This document shows, in pieces, positions 26,103 through 34,846 of a stretch of 64,000 nt of DNA. The notes below the pieces were generated by a model. It made no database searches and was not told the origin of the DNA. It saw only the letters and a list, made by a program, of their open reading frames with translations. A program made the translations under genes and the position numbers. Position 1 is the stretch's first letter. Every line of letters starts with the position of its first letter. Source of the stretch: Streptomyces sp. L2 (GTDB lineage: Bacteria > Actinomycetota > Actinomycetes > Streptomycetales > Streptomycetaceae); NCBI RefSeq assembly GCF_004124325.1, contig NZ_QBDT01000001.1, positions 3,224,001-3,288,000 of the forward strand, in the 5' to 3' direction.

Positions 26103-26590
26103 GCCCACCGAGTACCCGTGCGGTGCGGGACGGAACGGCGGGCTTCGTCGCCGGGTGCGGGCCGCAGGTGGCCGGTCGCGCAGTTCCCCGCGCCCCTTGG
26201 GTGGGCACACTCGCCCCCACCGAGTATCCCTGCGGTGCGGCGCGGAACGAGGGATACGATCCGTCGCCGGGTGCGGGCCGTGGGTGGCTGAGCGCGCAGT
26301 TCCCCGCGCCCCTTGGGTGGGACCACTTGCGCCCAGCGAGTTTCCCTGCGGTGCGGCGCGGAACCGGGGGGTGCGATCCGTCGCCGGGTGCGGGCCGCAG
26401 GTGGCCGGTCGCGCAGTTCCCCGCGCCCCTTGGGTGGGACCACTTGCCCCACCGATCAGCCGAGCCGAGTACTCCTACCCTGCGGCGCGGAACGGGGCGG
26501 GTGCGATCCGTCGCCGGGTGCGGGCCGCAGGTGGCCGGTCGCGCAGTTCCCCGCGCCCCTTGGGTGGGACCGCTTGCCGCGCCTCGATCT
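26103..26590. repeat. Four copies of a ~116-bp Streptomyces intergenic element
   Basis: The stretch between udgX and mqnE has no gene. It contains four spaced copies of an element with the core CGCCGGGTGCGGGCC (26149, 26265, 26382, 26512), then a GGTCGCGCAGTTCCCCGCGC block and CCCTTGGGTGGG. Each is preceded by CGAGTAYCCCTGCGGTGCGG-like sequence. The core is a repeat seen in intergenic DNA of many Streptomyces. The stack of four at 116, 117 and 130 bp periods suggests local amplification. Confidence 0.85.
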
Positions 26591-26698
26591 GGCGAGCTGC
26601 CGGATTGGCCAGCCTCCCAGCCACCGCGCCGGGCAGCGGGGGGGGCCGGCCTTTCAGCCCACCGATTCGGGTGGTGGGTGGGCAAGGCCGGGGGTCCG

Positions 26699-26713
26699 GG
26701 GGGCGGAGCCCCC
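26699..26713 (-). terminator. Terminator hairpin downstream of mqnE
   Basis: GGGGGC-GGA-GCCCCC forms a 6-bp stem with a 3-nt loop, 8 bp beyond the mqnE stop, in the common Streptomyces 'ggggctccgcccc' context. Confidence 0.6.
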
Positions 26714-26720
26714 TGGGGGG

Positions 26721-27884
26721 TCAGAGGCGCATGGGTTGGGGGGATTCTCGGCGGAGGGGGTCGGGGGCGTCGTACTCGCGGATGATCTCGTAGCGGGTGT
26801 TGCGCTCGACGGGGCGGAACCCGGCGTCCCGGATGAGGTCGAGCAGGTCCTCGCGGGTCAGCTTGTTCGGCGTACCGTAATTGTCCGCGTCGTGAGTGAT
26901 CTTGTACTCGACGACCGACCCGTCCATGTCGTCGGCCCCGTGCTGCAGCGCCAGCTGCGCCGTCTGGACGCCGTGCATGACCCAGAACACCTTCACGTGC
27001 GGCACGTTGTCGAAGAGGAGACGGGAGACCGCGAAGGTCTTCAGCGCCTCGGCGCCCGTCGCCATCTGGGTGCGCGCCTGGAGACGGTTGCGTACCTTGC
27101 CGTCCTTCATGTCGACGAAGTCGTGCTGGTAGCGCAGCGGGATGAAGACCTGGAAGCCGTTCGTCTCGTCCTGCAGCTCGCGGAGACGGAGCACGTGGTC
27201 GACCCGGTGCCGGGGCTCCTCGATGTGGCCGTACAGCATGGTGCACGGGGTCTTCAGCCCCTTCTCGTGCGCCAGCCGGTGGATCCGGGACCAGTCCTCC
27301 CAGTGGGTCCGGTGGTCCACGATGTGCTGGCGGACCTCCCAGTCGAAGATCTCCGCACCGCCGCCGGTCAGCGACTCCAGCCCCGCGTCGATCAGCTCGT
27401 CCAGGATCTCGGAGGCGGACAGCCCGCTGATCGTCTCGAAGTGGTGGATCTCCGTCGCGGTGAACGCCTTCAGGGACACGTCCGGGAGGGCGGCCTTCAG
27501 CTCGCGCAGCGACCGGGGGTAGTAGCGCCACGGCAGGTTCGGGTGCAGCCCGTTGACGATGTGCAGCTCGGTGAGGTTCTCCGACTCCATCGCCTTGGCC
27601 AGCTTCACGGCCTCCTCGATGCGCATCGTGTACGCGTCCCTCTCGCCCGGCTTGCGCTGGAACGAGCAGTAGGCGCAGGACGCCGTGCACACGTTCGTCA
27701 TGTTGAGGTGCCGGTTGACGTTGAAGTGGACGACGTCACCGTTCTTGCGGGTACGCACCTCGTGGGCGAGGCCGCCGAGCCAGGCCAGGTCGTCCGACTC
27801 GTACAGCGCGACACCGTCCTCGCGGGTCAGACGCTCACCGGCCCTGACCTTGTCCTCCAGCTCGCGCTTGAGCCCGACGTCCAT
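26721..27884 (-). CDS. mqnE: Aminofutalosine synthase MqnE (radical SAM)
   Basis: MqnE joins the MqnA product to SAM-derived 5'-deoxyadenosyl to give aminofutalosine, the second step of the futalosine pathway. The 387-residue radical SAM protein has the cluster motif CTASCAYCSF (C66, C70, C73) and the family blocks ELHIVNGLHPNLPW, TGGGAEIFDWEVR and CTMLYGHIEEP. It lies upstream of no other minus-strand gene before the repeats, and the Lrp regulator and UbiX genes lie behind it. With mqnA at 6065 and the UbiX/UbiA/UbiD homologues adjacent, pathway assignment is firm. Confidence 0.96.
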   Translation of the reverse strand: MDVGLKRELEDKVRAGERLTREDGVALYESDDLAWLGGLAHEVRTRKNGDVVHFNVNRHLNMTNVCTASCAYCSFQRKPGERDAYTMRIEEAVKLAKAMESENLTELHIVNGLHPNLPWRYYPRSLRELKAALPDVSLKAFTATEIHHFETISGLSASEILDELIDAGLESLTGGGAEIFDWEVRQHIVDHRTHWEDWSRIHRLAHEKGLKTPCTMLYGHIEEPRHRVDHVLRLRELQDETNGFQVFIPLRYQHDFVDMKDGKVRNRLQARTQMATGAEALKTFAVSRLLFDNVPHVKVFWVMHGVQTAQLALQHGADDMDGSVVEYKITHDADNYGTPNKLTREDLLDLIRDAGFRPVERNTRYEIIREYDAPDPLRRESPQPMRL

Positions 27885-27925
27885 CCCAACACGCCCTTTC
27901 TACGACAGCTCGGCCCACGGTATCC

Positions 27926-28381
27926 CTAGACCTCTTCGGGCAGCTCCCCGACCCGGTTCTCCCACTTGGTGGAGAGCACGATGGTGGTACGGGTCCGGGA
28001 GACGCCCTTGGTCCCGGACAGCCGCCGGATGATCCGCTCCAGCCCGTCCACGTCGGCGGCCCGCGCCTTGAGCATGAAGGAGTCGTCGCCGGCGATGAAC
28101 CAGCAGTCCTCGATCTCGGGGAGTTCCTTCAGCCGCTGGGCCACGTCCTCGTGGTCGGCGGCGTCGGAGAGCGAGATGCCGATCAGCGCCGTGACGCCGA
28201 GGCCGAGGGAGGCCGCGTTCACGGTGGCGCGGTAGCCGGTGATGACGCCGGCCGCCTCCAGCCGGTTGATGCGGTCGGTGACGCTGGGTCCCGACAGACC
28301 GACGAGGCGCCCCAGCTCGGCGTAGGAGGCCCGGCCGTTCTCTCTCAGAGCCTGGATGAGCTGCCTGTCCACCGCGTCCAT
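27926..28381 (-). CDS. Lrp/AsnC-family transcription regulator
   Basis: A 151-residue Lrp/AsnC regulator. The helix-turn-helix occupies residues 1-55 (MDAVDRQLIQALRENGRASYAELGRLVGLSGPSVTDRINRLE) and the RAM effector-binding domain residues 65-145. The ATG at 28381 is the family start. Embedded between ubiX and mqnE on the same strand, it could respond to amino acids and tune menaquinone synthesis. That role is inferred from position only. Confidence 0.93.
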   Translation of the reverse strand: MDAVDRQLIQALRENGRASYAELGRLVGLSGPSVTDRINRLEAAGVITGYRATVNAASLGLGVTALIGISLSDAADHEDVAQRLKELPEIEDCWFIAGDDSFMLKARAADVDGLERIIRRLSGTKGVSRTRTTIVLSTKWENRVGELPEEV

Positions 28382-28458
28382 GCGATCGAAGCCTTCCGCT
28401 GAAGAGTTCCTGAAGTGATGGGAAGTGATGAGGGGTTGTGGGGGGGGCGCCGGGCCGG

Positions 28459-29127
28459 CTACGACGTACCGCCGCCCAGTTCGCCCTTCCAGCGCCGGTA
28501 CAGGCCGTGCTCGACGCCCGCCGCGTCGAGCACCCGTCCGGCGACGAAGTCCACGAGGTCCTGGATGTGGGTCGCACCCGCGTAGAACGCCGGGGACGCC
28601 GGCACCACGCTCGCCCCGGCGTCGTCCAGGGCGACGAGGTGCCGCAGCGTCTGGCCGTTCAAGGGGGTCTCCCGTACGGCGACGACGAGGGTGCGGCGCT
28701 CCTTGAGCGTGACGCTCGCGGCCCGTTGCAGCAGGTCCTTCGACAGGCCGAGGGCGACACCGGCGACGCAGGCGGTGGAGGCCGGCACGACGAGCATCCC
28801 CTTGGCCGGGTACGACCCCGAGGACGGCCCGGCCGCGAGGTCGCCCGCGCTCCAGTACCGCACGTCGCTCACGTCGGCCTCGAACACGCCGGGCTTGCCG
28901 TCGGCGCCCCGGCCCAGCCATTCCCGCAGGTCGTGCTGCCAGTGGCCGTCCCGGAAGGCGATGCCGGTCTCGTCGAGCAGGGTGAGCCGAGAGGCCCGGC
29001 TGACCACCAGGTCGACCGCCTCCCCGGCGTCCAGCAGCGCCCGCAGCACGGCAGCCGCATACGGGGTCCCGGAAGCTCCGGACACCCCCACGATCCAAGG
29101 CACACGCTGCGTTTGTCCTGCGTTCAC
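28459..29127 (-). CDS. ubiX: Flavin prenyltransferase (UbiX-type)
   Basis: A 222-residue UbiX homologue that attaches dimethylallyl to FMN to make the prenylated flavin cofactor used by UbiD decarboxylases. It shows the FMN-binding VGVSGASGTPYAAAVLRAL start, the SSGSYPAKGMLVVPAS block and VVAVRETPLN. The matching UbiD-type gene lies two genes upstream in the same cluster. It overlaps neither neighbour. The start with an NAGQTQRVPW lead is slightly longer than usual and could begin a few codons later. Confidence 0.94.
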   Translation of the reverse strand: MNAGQTQRVPWIVGVSGASGTPYAAAVLRALLDAGEAVDLVVSRASRLTLLDETGIAFRDGHWQHDLREWLGRGADGKPGVFEADVSDVRYWSAGDLAAGPSSGSYPAKGMLVVPASTACVAGVALGLSKDLLQRAASVTLKERRTLVVAVRETPLNGQTLRHLVALDDAGASVVPASPAFYAGATHIQDLVDFVAGRVLDAAGVEHGLYRRWKGELGGGTS

Positions 29128-29158
29128 CCTGTCGAGCCTACCGGGGTACGGCCCGTGA

Positions 29159-30082
29159 TCAGACCGTCAGCCCCCGCACCAGGAGGTCCAGCAGGGCGCA
29201 CGCGAACAGGGCGATGCCGATGAACCCGTTGACGCTGAAGAACGCCCTGTTCACGCGGGACAGGTCGTGCGGGCGGACGATCGTGTGCTCGTAGAGGAAG
29301 GCACCCGCGACGACGACGAGACCCAGCCAGAAGAAGTCGCCGGCGTGGGTGGCCAGCGCGTACCAGACGAACAGGGCGGTCGTGATCGTGTGGCACACGC
29401 GCGCGCCCCACACGGCCGCCGGGACGCCGAAGCGGGCCGGGACCGACATGACGCCGATCTCCCGGTCGGTCTCGACGTCCTGGCAGGCGTAGATCAGGTC
29501 GAAGCCGCCGATCCAGACGCCGACCGCGAGGCCGAGGATCACCGCCTCCCAGGACCACTCGCCGCTGATCGCGAGCCAGCCGCCGACCGGCCCCATCGCC
29601 TGGGCGAGACCCAGGATGGCCTGCGGGAAGTTCGTGAACCGCTTGCCGTACGGGTACACCACCATCGGGATCACCGCGATGGGCGCGAGCGCCAGGCACA
29701 GGGGGTTCAGCAGCGCGGCCGCGCCGAGGAACACCACGAGGGCGATCAGGGCGCCGGTCCAGGCGTGCCGCACGGACATCGCGCCGGTGACCAGTTCGCG
29801 GTGCGCGGTGCGCGGGTTACGGGCGTCGATCTCCCGGTCGATGATCCGGTTGACGGCCATGGCGAAGGTCCTGAGGCCCACCATGCAGACGGTGACCAGC
29901 AGCAGCCGCCCCCAGTGGATGTTCTTGTCCCACTGGAACATGGCGGTGAGCGCGGCGATGTAGGCGAAGGGCAGCGCGAACACGGAGTGCTCGATCATCA
30001 CCAGACGCAGGAACGCCGGTACACCTCCGCGTGTGCGGAGAGGGTTCGCGCCGCCCTCTCCAAGAATGGCCTCGCCACTCAC
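29159..30082 (-). CDS. mqnP: Menaquinone biosynthesis prenyltransferase MqnP (UbiA family)
   Basis: A 307-residue UbiA-superfamily membrane enzyme that prenylates the naphthoate product of the futalosine pathway. The two Asp-rich motifs are NRIIDREIDARNPRTAHRE and DLIYACQDVETDREIG, and about eight hydrophobic helices follow the family pattern. The GTG at 30082 overlaps the UbiD stop as GTGA, so the two genes are translationally coupled. Confidence 0.94.
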   Translation of the reverse strand: MSGEAILGEGGANPLRTRGGVPAFLRLVMIEHSVFALPFAYIAALTAMFQWDKNIHWGRLLLVTVCMVGLRTFAMAVNRIIDREIDARNPRTAHRELVTGAMSVRHAWTGALIALVVFLGAAALLNPLCLALAPIAVIPMVVYPYGKRFTNFPQAILGLAQAMGPVGGWLAISGEWSWEAVILGLAVGVWIGGFDLIYACQDVETDREIGVMSVPARFGVPAAVWGARVCHTITTALFVWYALATHAGDFFWLGLVVVAGAFLYEHTIVRPHDLSRVNRAFFSVNGFIGIALFACALLDLLVRGLTV

Positions 30083-31530
30083 AGTCCGTACTCCTTCCAG
30101 CGCCGCGTCACCCGTTCGGCCGTATCCGGGTCGGACAGGACCATGTCCGGCCAGCCGCCGTCCCGCGTGTAGCCCTCCTCGGGCCACTTGCGGGTCGCGT
30201 CGATCCCCGCCTTGCCGCCCCAGAACTGCTGGTAGGAGGCGTGGTCGAGGTGGTCGACGGGGCCTTCGACGACGGTGAGGTCGCGGGCGTAGTCCGTGTT
30301 CCCGAGGGCCCGCCACGCAACCTCGTGCAGGTCGTGGACGTCGCAGTCGGCGTCGACGACCACGATCAGCTTCGTCAGGGACATCATGTGCGCCCCCCAG
30401 ACGGCGTGCATCACCTTCTGGGCGTGCTTCGGGTACTTCTTGTCGATCGAGACGATCGCGCAGTTGTGGAAGCCGCCGGCCTCGGGCAGGTGGTAGTCCA
30501 CGATGTCCGGCACGATGATCTTCAGCAGCGGCAGGAAGAAGCGTTCCGTGGCGCGGCCGAGCGGTCCGTCCTCGGTCGGCGGGCGGCCGACCACGATGGA
30601 CTGGAGCAGCGGCCGCTTGCGCATGGTCACGCAGTCGATGGTCAGGGCCGGGAAGGGTTCCTGCGGCGTGTAGAAGCCGGTGTGGTCGCCGAAGGGCCCC
30701 TCGGGGAGCATCTCGCCGGGCTCCAGCCAGCCCTCCAGGACGACCTCGGCCTGCGCGGGCACCTGGAGGGGGACCGTCTTGCAGTCGACCATCTCGATCC
30801 GCTTGCCGGCGATGAACCCGGCGAACAGGTACTCGTCGATGTCCCCGGGCAGCGGGGCCGTGGAGGCGTACGTCACGGCGGGCGGGCAGCCGAAGGCGAT
30901 CGCGACCGGCAGCCGCTCGCCGCGCCTGGCGGCGACCTGGTAGTGGTTGCGGCTGTCCTTGTGGATCTGCCAGTGCATGCCGATGGTGCGCCGGTCGTGC
31001 CGCTGGAGCCGGTACAGGCCCAGGTTGCGGATGCCGCTCTCCGGGTCCTTCGTGTGGGTGAGGCCCAGGTTGAAGAAGGAGCCGCCGTCCTTCGGCCAGG
31101 TGAACAGGGCGGGCAGCGCGTCCAGGTCGACGTCGTCGCCGCGCAGCACGACCTCCTGAACGGGCGCCTCCTTGACCTTGCGGGGCGGCACGTGCGCCAT
31201 CGCGCCGAGCTTCCCGAACGCCTCGCGCACGCCCACGAACCCGTGCGGCAGTTCGGGCCGCAGCAGCCCGCCGATCTTCTCGGAGATCTCGCCGTACGAC
31301 TTCAGGCCGAGCGACTTCAGCAGCCTGCGGTCGGTGCCGAAGACGTTCATCACGAGCGGCATGCCGGAGCCGCGCACGTTCTCGAAGAGGAGCGCGGGGC
31401 CGCCGGACTTCTGCACCCGGTCGACGATCTCCCCGACCTCCAGATACGGGTCGACCTCGGCCTTGATGCGCTTGAGGTCGCCCTCGCGCTCCAGCGCCCG
31501 CAGCAGGGAGCGAAGATCGTCGTAAGCCAT
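30079..31530 (-). CDS. UbiD-family menaquinone biosynthesis decarboxylase
   Basis: A 483-residue UbiD-type decarboxylase that uses the prenyl-FMN made by UbiX to remove the carboxylate during late menaquinone synthesis by the futalosine route. It shows the family start DDLRSLLRALEREGDL, the GMHWQIHKDSRNHYQVAARRGERLPVAIAFG cofactor region and the EGPFGDHTGFY catalytic block with its Glu and Asp. It heads the operon followed by mqnP, ubiX, the Lrp gene and mqnE. Confidence 0.94.
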   Translation of the reverse strand: MAYDDLRSLLRALEREGDLKRIKAEVDPYLEVGEIVDRVQKSGGPALLFENVRGSGMPLVMNVFGTDRRLLKSLGLKSYGEISEKIGGLLRPELPHGFVGVREAFGKLGAMAHVPPRKVKEAPVQEVVLRGDDVDLDALPALFTWPKDGGSFFNLGLTHTKDPESGIRNLGLYRLQRHDRRTIGMHWQIHKDSRNHYQVAARRGERLPVAIAFGCPPAVTYASTAPLPGDIDEYLFAGFIAGKRIEMVDCKTVPLQVPAQAEVVLEGWLEPGEMLPEGPFGDHTGFYTPQEPFPALTIDCVTMRKRPLLQSIVVGRPPTEDGPLGRATERFFLPLLKIIVPDIVDYHLPEAGGFHNCAIVSIDKKYPKHAQKVMHAVWGAHMMSLTKLIVVVDADCDVHDLHEVAWRALGNTDYARDLTVVEGPVDHLDHASYQQFWGGKAGIDATRKWPEEGYTRDGGWPDMVLSDPDTAERVTRRWKEYGL

Positions 31531-31685
31531 GCGTACCAGTATCGGCCACGGGCCCCCACGGCCCGGCCACCGGGGGCCGCCGGTGGCCGTCAGGGGTTGC
31601 CCCGCGCCGTCCGCCGTCCCCGCGCCCCGGCCGGTAGCCTGTCCCCGTCACCGGGCCGTCTCATCCGTCGGGAGTGCGCGCGACC

Positions 31686-31994
31686 ATGCTCAGGTATTTG
31701 CCGTTCCTGCTGGTCCTGGCGCTGTGGATCTACGCCTTCGTGGACTGCCTGAACACTCCGGAGGACGAAGTCCGCCATCTGCCGAAGGTGGTGTGGGTGA
31801 TCGTCATCCTGCTCTTCGGCGAGGTGCTGGTGGGACCGGTCGCCTGGCTGCTCACCGGCCGGGTCCGGCGGACGGCAGCCGCCGGGGGTGCTGCGGCCGA
31901 CGGCCACGCCGGTCCGGGGAGCGGCTGGGTCGCGCCGGACGACAACCCGGAGTTCCTCAAGTCGCTGGAGCGGGACGACCCGAAGACGGACTGA
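31686..31994 (+). CDS. PLD-nuclease N-terminal domain small membrane protein
   Basis: A 102-residue protein with two transmembrane helices (RYLPFLLVLALWIYAFVDCL and VVWVIVILLFGEVLVGPVAWLL). This is the pattern of the 'phospholipase D N-terminal' (cardiolipin-synthase-like) membrane module. A short acidic tail ends DDNPEFLKSLERDDPKTD. The ATG at 31686 is used; a GTG 12 bp upstream is too close to GGGAG. Function is unknown. Confidence 0.82.
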   Translation: MLRYLPFLLVLALWIYAFVDCLNTPEDEVRHLPKVVWVIVILLFGEVLVGPVAWLLTGRVRRTAAAGGAAADGHAGPGSGWVAPDDNPEFLKSLERDDPKTD

Positions 31995-32018
31995 GCACCG
32001 GGCGGGTCCGTCGCGGGC

Positions 32019-32345
32019 TCAGTCCGTATCGCCCTGGAGCACCAGGGCCAGCAGCCCGGGGAACCGGGCCTCGAACTCGGCCCGCCGCAGCCGGTTGACC
32101 CGCTTGGGTCCCTCGTCGCGCTGCTCGACCAGGCCTGCCCCGCGCAGCACCGCGAAGTGGTGGCTGAGGGCCGCCTTGCCGACGGGCACGTCGAAGCTGC
32201 CGCAGCTGCGCGACCAGTCGGCGCTGTCGGCCAGGTCACGGACGAGGGCGAGCCGTACGGGGTCGGCGAGGGCGGCGAGGGCGGTCTGGACCGGCACGTC
32301 CTCGGGATGGGTGTGCTCCGGGGCGGAGCGGTGGCTGGGGGCCAT
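32019..32345 (-). CDS. ArsR-type winged-helix regulator
   Basis: A 108-residue winged-helix regulator of the ArsR/HTH_20 class: LAALADPVRLALVRDLAD, GKAALSHHFAVLRGAGLVEQRDEGPKRVNRLR. A single Cys (SCGSF) is present and no metal-binding CxC motif, so it is probably not a classical metal sensor. It diverges from the quinone-oxidoreductase gene, and the intergenic region holds the perfect palindrome CACTCGCGAGTG and flanking AGTGTTCG sites. Repression of both genes is likely. Confidence 0.88.
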   Translation of the reverse strand: MAPSHRSAPEHTHPEDVPVQTALAALADPVRLALVRDLADSADWSRSCGSFDVPVGKAALSHHFAVLRGAGLVEQRDEGPKRVNRLRRAEFEARFPGLLALVLQGDTD

Positions 32346-32440
32346 GCCGTCCTCCTCGCTTCCTGGATGGCGGGTTCCTGGATGGCGGCTTGCTGGTCAA
32401 CCGCCTGCTGGTCAACCGCTCGCTGGAATGCCACTTGCAG

Positions 32441-32492
32441 AGTGTTCGATGAAAACCATACACTCGCGAGTGTTCGCTTCTCGTTGAACACT
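32441..32492. promoter_or_regulatory. Candidate ArsR operator
   Basis: AGTGTTCG occurs directly at 32441-32448 and 32469-32476 and, inverted, as TGAACACT at 32485-32492. The second copy overlaps the perfect palindrome CACTCGCGAGTG (32461-32472). The oxidoreductase ATG follows at 32508 with CGGAGG. Just upstream, short duplications (TTCCTGGATGGCGG twice, GCTGGTCAACCGC twice, 32350-32420) separate this site from the regulator's start. Confidence 0.6.
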
Positions 32493-32507
32493 AGCCGGAG
32501 GTACGGC

Positions 32508-33485
32508 ATGCGCGCGGTCCAGTTCCAGGAGTACGGCGGTCCCGAGGTGCTGCGGGCGGTGACGGCCGAGGTGCCCGAGCCGGGCCCCGGCCAGGTCGCC
32601 GTCGACGTGGCCTACACCGGGGTCAACTTCGCCGACGTCAAGGCCCGCGCGGAGGGGTACCGGGTGGAGCGGCTGCCGTACGTCCCCGGCCTGGAGGTCT
32701 CCGGCCGGGTACGGGCGCTCGGCGCGGGCGTCACGGGGCTCACCGTCGGCCAGGAGGTGGCCGCCCTGACGCGGGGCGGCGCCTACGCGGAGGTGGTCCT
32801 CGCCGACGCCACGACCGTCTTCCCGGTCCCCGCCGGCGTGGACCTGCGCACGGCCGCCACGCTGCCGACGGTCCTGCCCACCGCCCACGCCCTGCTCCAC
32901 TCCGTCGGCCGTCTCCGGGCCGGCGAGTCGGTCCTCGTGCACGGCGCGGCGGGCGGAGTCGGCACGGTCGCGGGCCAGTTGGCCCGCGCGGCGGGCGCCG
33001 GGGCGGTGTTCGGCGTGGTGTCCTCGGCGGCGAAGGCGGCCTACGCCAAGGAGTACGGCTACGACGACGTGTTCGTCGGCGCCTTCGAGGAACCGGTACG
33101 GCGGGCGACCGGCGGCCGGGGCGTCGACCTGGTCCTCGACCCCGTCGGCGGCGACACCCTGCGCGCGGGCCTGGCCTCGCTGGCGGCCTTCGGCCGGCTG
33201 GTGTCGTTCGGCAACGCCAGTTCCGCCGAGCCGTGGGCGGTGGGCCAGCCCGAGCTGTACCCACTCGACATCACGGTCTCCGGCTTCTCCATCCTCAACC
33301 TGGCCCAGACCGCGCCGGACGCCCTGCGCCGGCTCACCGAGGAGGCCTTCGCGAAGGCGGCCGACGGCACGGTGTCGCTGCCCGTGACCGCCGAGTTCCC
33401 CCTGGAGGAGGCCGCCGAGGCACACCGGCTGCTGGGCGGCCGGACCAGCACGGGCAAGCTGCTGCTGCGGGTCGGCGGCGAGTAG
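32508..33485 (+). CDS. Quinone oxidoreductase-like zinc-independent MDR
   Basis: A 325-residue medium-chain dehydrogenase/reductase of the QOR type. It has the N-terminal GroES-like domain, VLVHGAAGGVGTVAGQLARAAGA for NADPH binding (around residue 145) and the family end LEEAAEAHRLLGGRTSTGKLLL. No zinc-ligand Cys set is visible, so it is expected to be an NADPH:quinone or enone reductase. The ATG follows CGGAGG. It is divergent from the ArsR-type regulator and probably induced by the regulator's ligand. Directly abutting its stop is a TetR C-terminal remnant. Confidence 0.9.
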   Translation: MRAVQFQEYGGPEVLRAVTAEVPEPGPGQVAVDVAYTGVNFADVKARAEGYRVERLPYVPGLEVSGRVRALGAGVTGLTVGQEVAALTRGGAYAEVVLADATTVFPVPAGVDLRTAATLPTVLPTAHALLHSVGRLRAGESVLVHGAAGGVGTVAGQLARAAGAGAVFGVVSSAAKAAYAKEYGYDDVFVGAFEEPVRRATGGRGVDLVLDPVGGDTLRAGLASLAAFGRLVSFGNASSAEPWAVGQPELYPLDITVSGFSILNLAQTAPDALRRLTEEAFAKAADGTVSLPVTAEFPLEEAAEAHRLLGGRTSTGKLLLRVGGE

Positions 33486-33762
33486 TCAGACCCTGCTCCA
33501 GCGCTGCGAGGCGGCGCCGGACGTGCAGGTCTGGGTGGAGACGCCGCCGCCGAAGTCCCCGCTGGAGGAGTGGGTGCGCGGGTACGTGGCGTCCGGCGAA
33601 CTGGCCGCGCTGCCCCTGCCGTTGATCGAAGCGCTGGTCCTCGGGCCGGTCATCGCCGTGGCCCGGCGCTGGCTGTCGGCGGGGGACGCGGTGAACCTCG
33701 ACGAGGTGGCGCTGGTCCTGCCGGACCGGATCTGGCGGGCTGTCGCCGCGCACCCGGACTGA
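33484..33762 (+). pseudogene. TetR-family regulator remnant lacking the DNA-binding half
   Basis: In the frame starting right at the oxidoreductase stop, the sequence reads as the C-terminal ~90 residues of a TetR-type protein: QTLLQRCEAAPDVQVWVE, SPLEEWVRGYVASGELAALP, LIEALVLGPVIAVARRWL. No helix-turn-helix exists upstream because that DNA is now the oxidoreductase gene. A GTG at 33523 could start a 79-residue fragment but has no ribosome site. I call it a 5'-deleted remnant, presumably left when the oxidoreductase gene or an upstream deletion joined here. Confidence 0.65.
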
Positions 33763-33890
33763 GGGGCCCGCGCGCCAGCGCGACGGCACGGGCGACGGGG
33801 CGATGGCACGGGGCCAGGACGGTGGCCGGCGCGGCACGGGCGACGGCCGGGACGGTGGCCGGCGCGGCGCGGGGGCGGCAGAGTGGCGGC

Positions 33891-34340
33891 ATGGATCCGC
33901 GACAGGCCCGCACATGGCTCGGTACCGCGCTAGCCGAGGCCCGCACCGGCCGCGCCGAGGGCGGCGTCCCGGTCGGCGCCGCGCTCTACGGCCCCGACGG
34001 CGCCCTGCTCGGCCGGGGCCGCAACCGCCGCGTGCAGGACGGGGACCCGTCGCTGCACGCGGAGACGGCCGCCTTCCGTGCGGCGGGACGGCAGCGGTCG
34101 TACCGCGGGACCACGATGGTCACGACCCTGTCCCCCTGCTGGTACTGCAGCGGGCTGGTCCGCCAGTTCGGCATCTCCCGGGTGGTCATCGGGGAGGCCA
34201 CCACCTTCCACGGCGGGCACGACTGGCTGGCCCGGCACGGCGTGGAGATCGTCCTGCTGGACGACGGCGAGTGCGTCGAGCTGATGCGGGGCTTCGTCGC
34301 CGAGCACCCCGATCTGTGGCGGGAGGACATCGGCGAGTAG
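33891..34340 (+). CDS. Cytidine/cytosine deaminase-fold nucleoside deaminase
   Basis: A 149-residue zinc deaminase. The catalytic HAE motif lies in SLHAETAAFRAAG and the second zinc motif PCxxC in TLSPCWYCSGLV. The order and spacing (about 25-30 residues) match the cytosine-deaminase/guanine-deaminase-like branch rather than tetrameric cytidine deaminases. Substrate is uncertain. A short direct duplication (GGACGGTGGCCGGCGCGGC, twice) fills the gap upstream. Confidence 0.85.
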   Translation: MDPRQARTWLGTALAEARTGRAEGGVPVGAALYGPDGALLGRGRNRRVQDGDPSLHAETAAFRAAGRQRSYRGTTMVTTLSPCWYCSGLVRQFGISRVVIGEATTFHGGHDWLARHGVEIVLLDDGECVELMRGFVAEHPDLWREDIGE

Positions 34341-34356
34341 GGCCCGGTGGCGCCGG

Positions 34357-34821
34357 TCAGGTGAGCTGGCCCGGCAGGGGTTCTACGGGGCCTTCGGGCG
34401 CCGGCGGTGAGGTTCCGGACGCGGACGCCCCCAGAGTATCGAGCAGACGTTCGAATCTCGTCCGCCATCGCTCCTCCGCGCCGTCCTCGCCCCGGAACTC
34501 CTGGGTGAAGCGCAGCACGCACGCGGTGGCGCCGTCCCGTTCCAGGTGGAACCGGATCCGGCCGGCGCCGTCCACCGTGTACTCCGCGACCCGGTCGACG
34601 TCCCACGCGGTGACCCGGCCGGCGCCCAGCTCGCGGAGCCGGACCTCGCCGTCGAGCCGGGGTTCGAGAACGTCGACGGCGGTGCACCACCCGGAGAGCC
34701 CCTCCGCGGTGGCCACCGCCGGCCAGACGTCTTCCATGGACCTCGGGACCCGCACCAGGAAGTGGAGTATGTGCGCGTTCCCGTGGGTCCGGCTGGTGCC
34801 CTGTGCGATGGAACCGCTCAT
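34357..34821 (-). CDS. SRPBCC (START/AHSA1-like) domain protein
   Basis: A 154-residue helix-grip protein: HFLVRVPRSMEDVWPAVATAEGLSGWCTAVDVLEPRLDGEVRLRE is the AHSA1/SRPBCC start, and the C-terminal helix reads RWRTRFERLLDTLG. Such proteins bind hydrophobic ligands or Hsp90; none can be assigned here. It lies 25 bp downstream of ccsB on the same strand and convergent with the deaminase gene. Confidence 0.8.
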   Translation of the reverse strand: MSGSIAQGTSRTHGNAHILHFLVRVPRSMEDVWPAVATAEGLSGWCTAVDVLEPRLDGEVRLRELGAGRVTAWDVDRVAEYTVDGAGRIRFHLERDGATACVLRFTQEFRGEDGAEERWRTRFERLLDTLGASASGTSPPAPEGPVEPLPGQLT

Positions 34822-34846
34822 GACACCAGTGTCCCCGACGGGCGGC

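Noticed and set aside
27926..29098. Fusion of the Lrp regulator with a larger N-terminal protein
   Set aside because: The upstream part is ubiX read out of frame. The Lrp family start lies exactly at the ATG at 28381.
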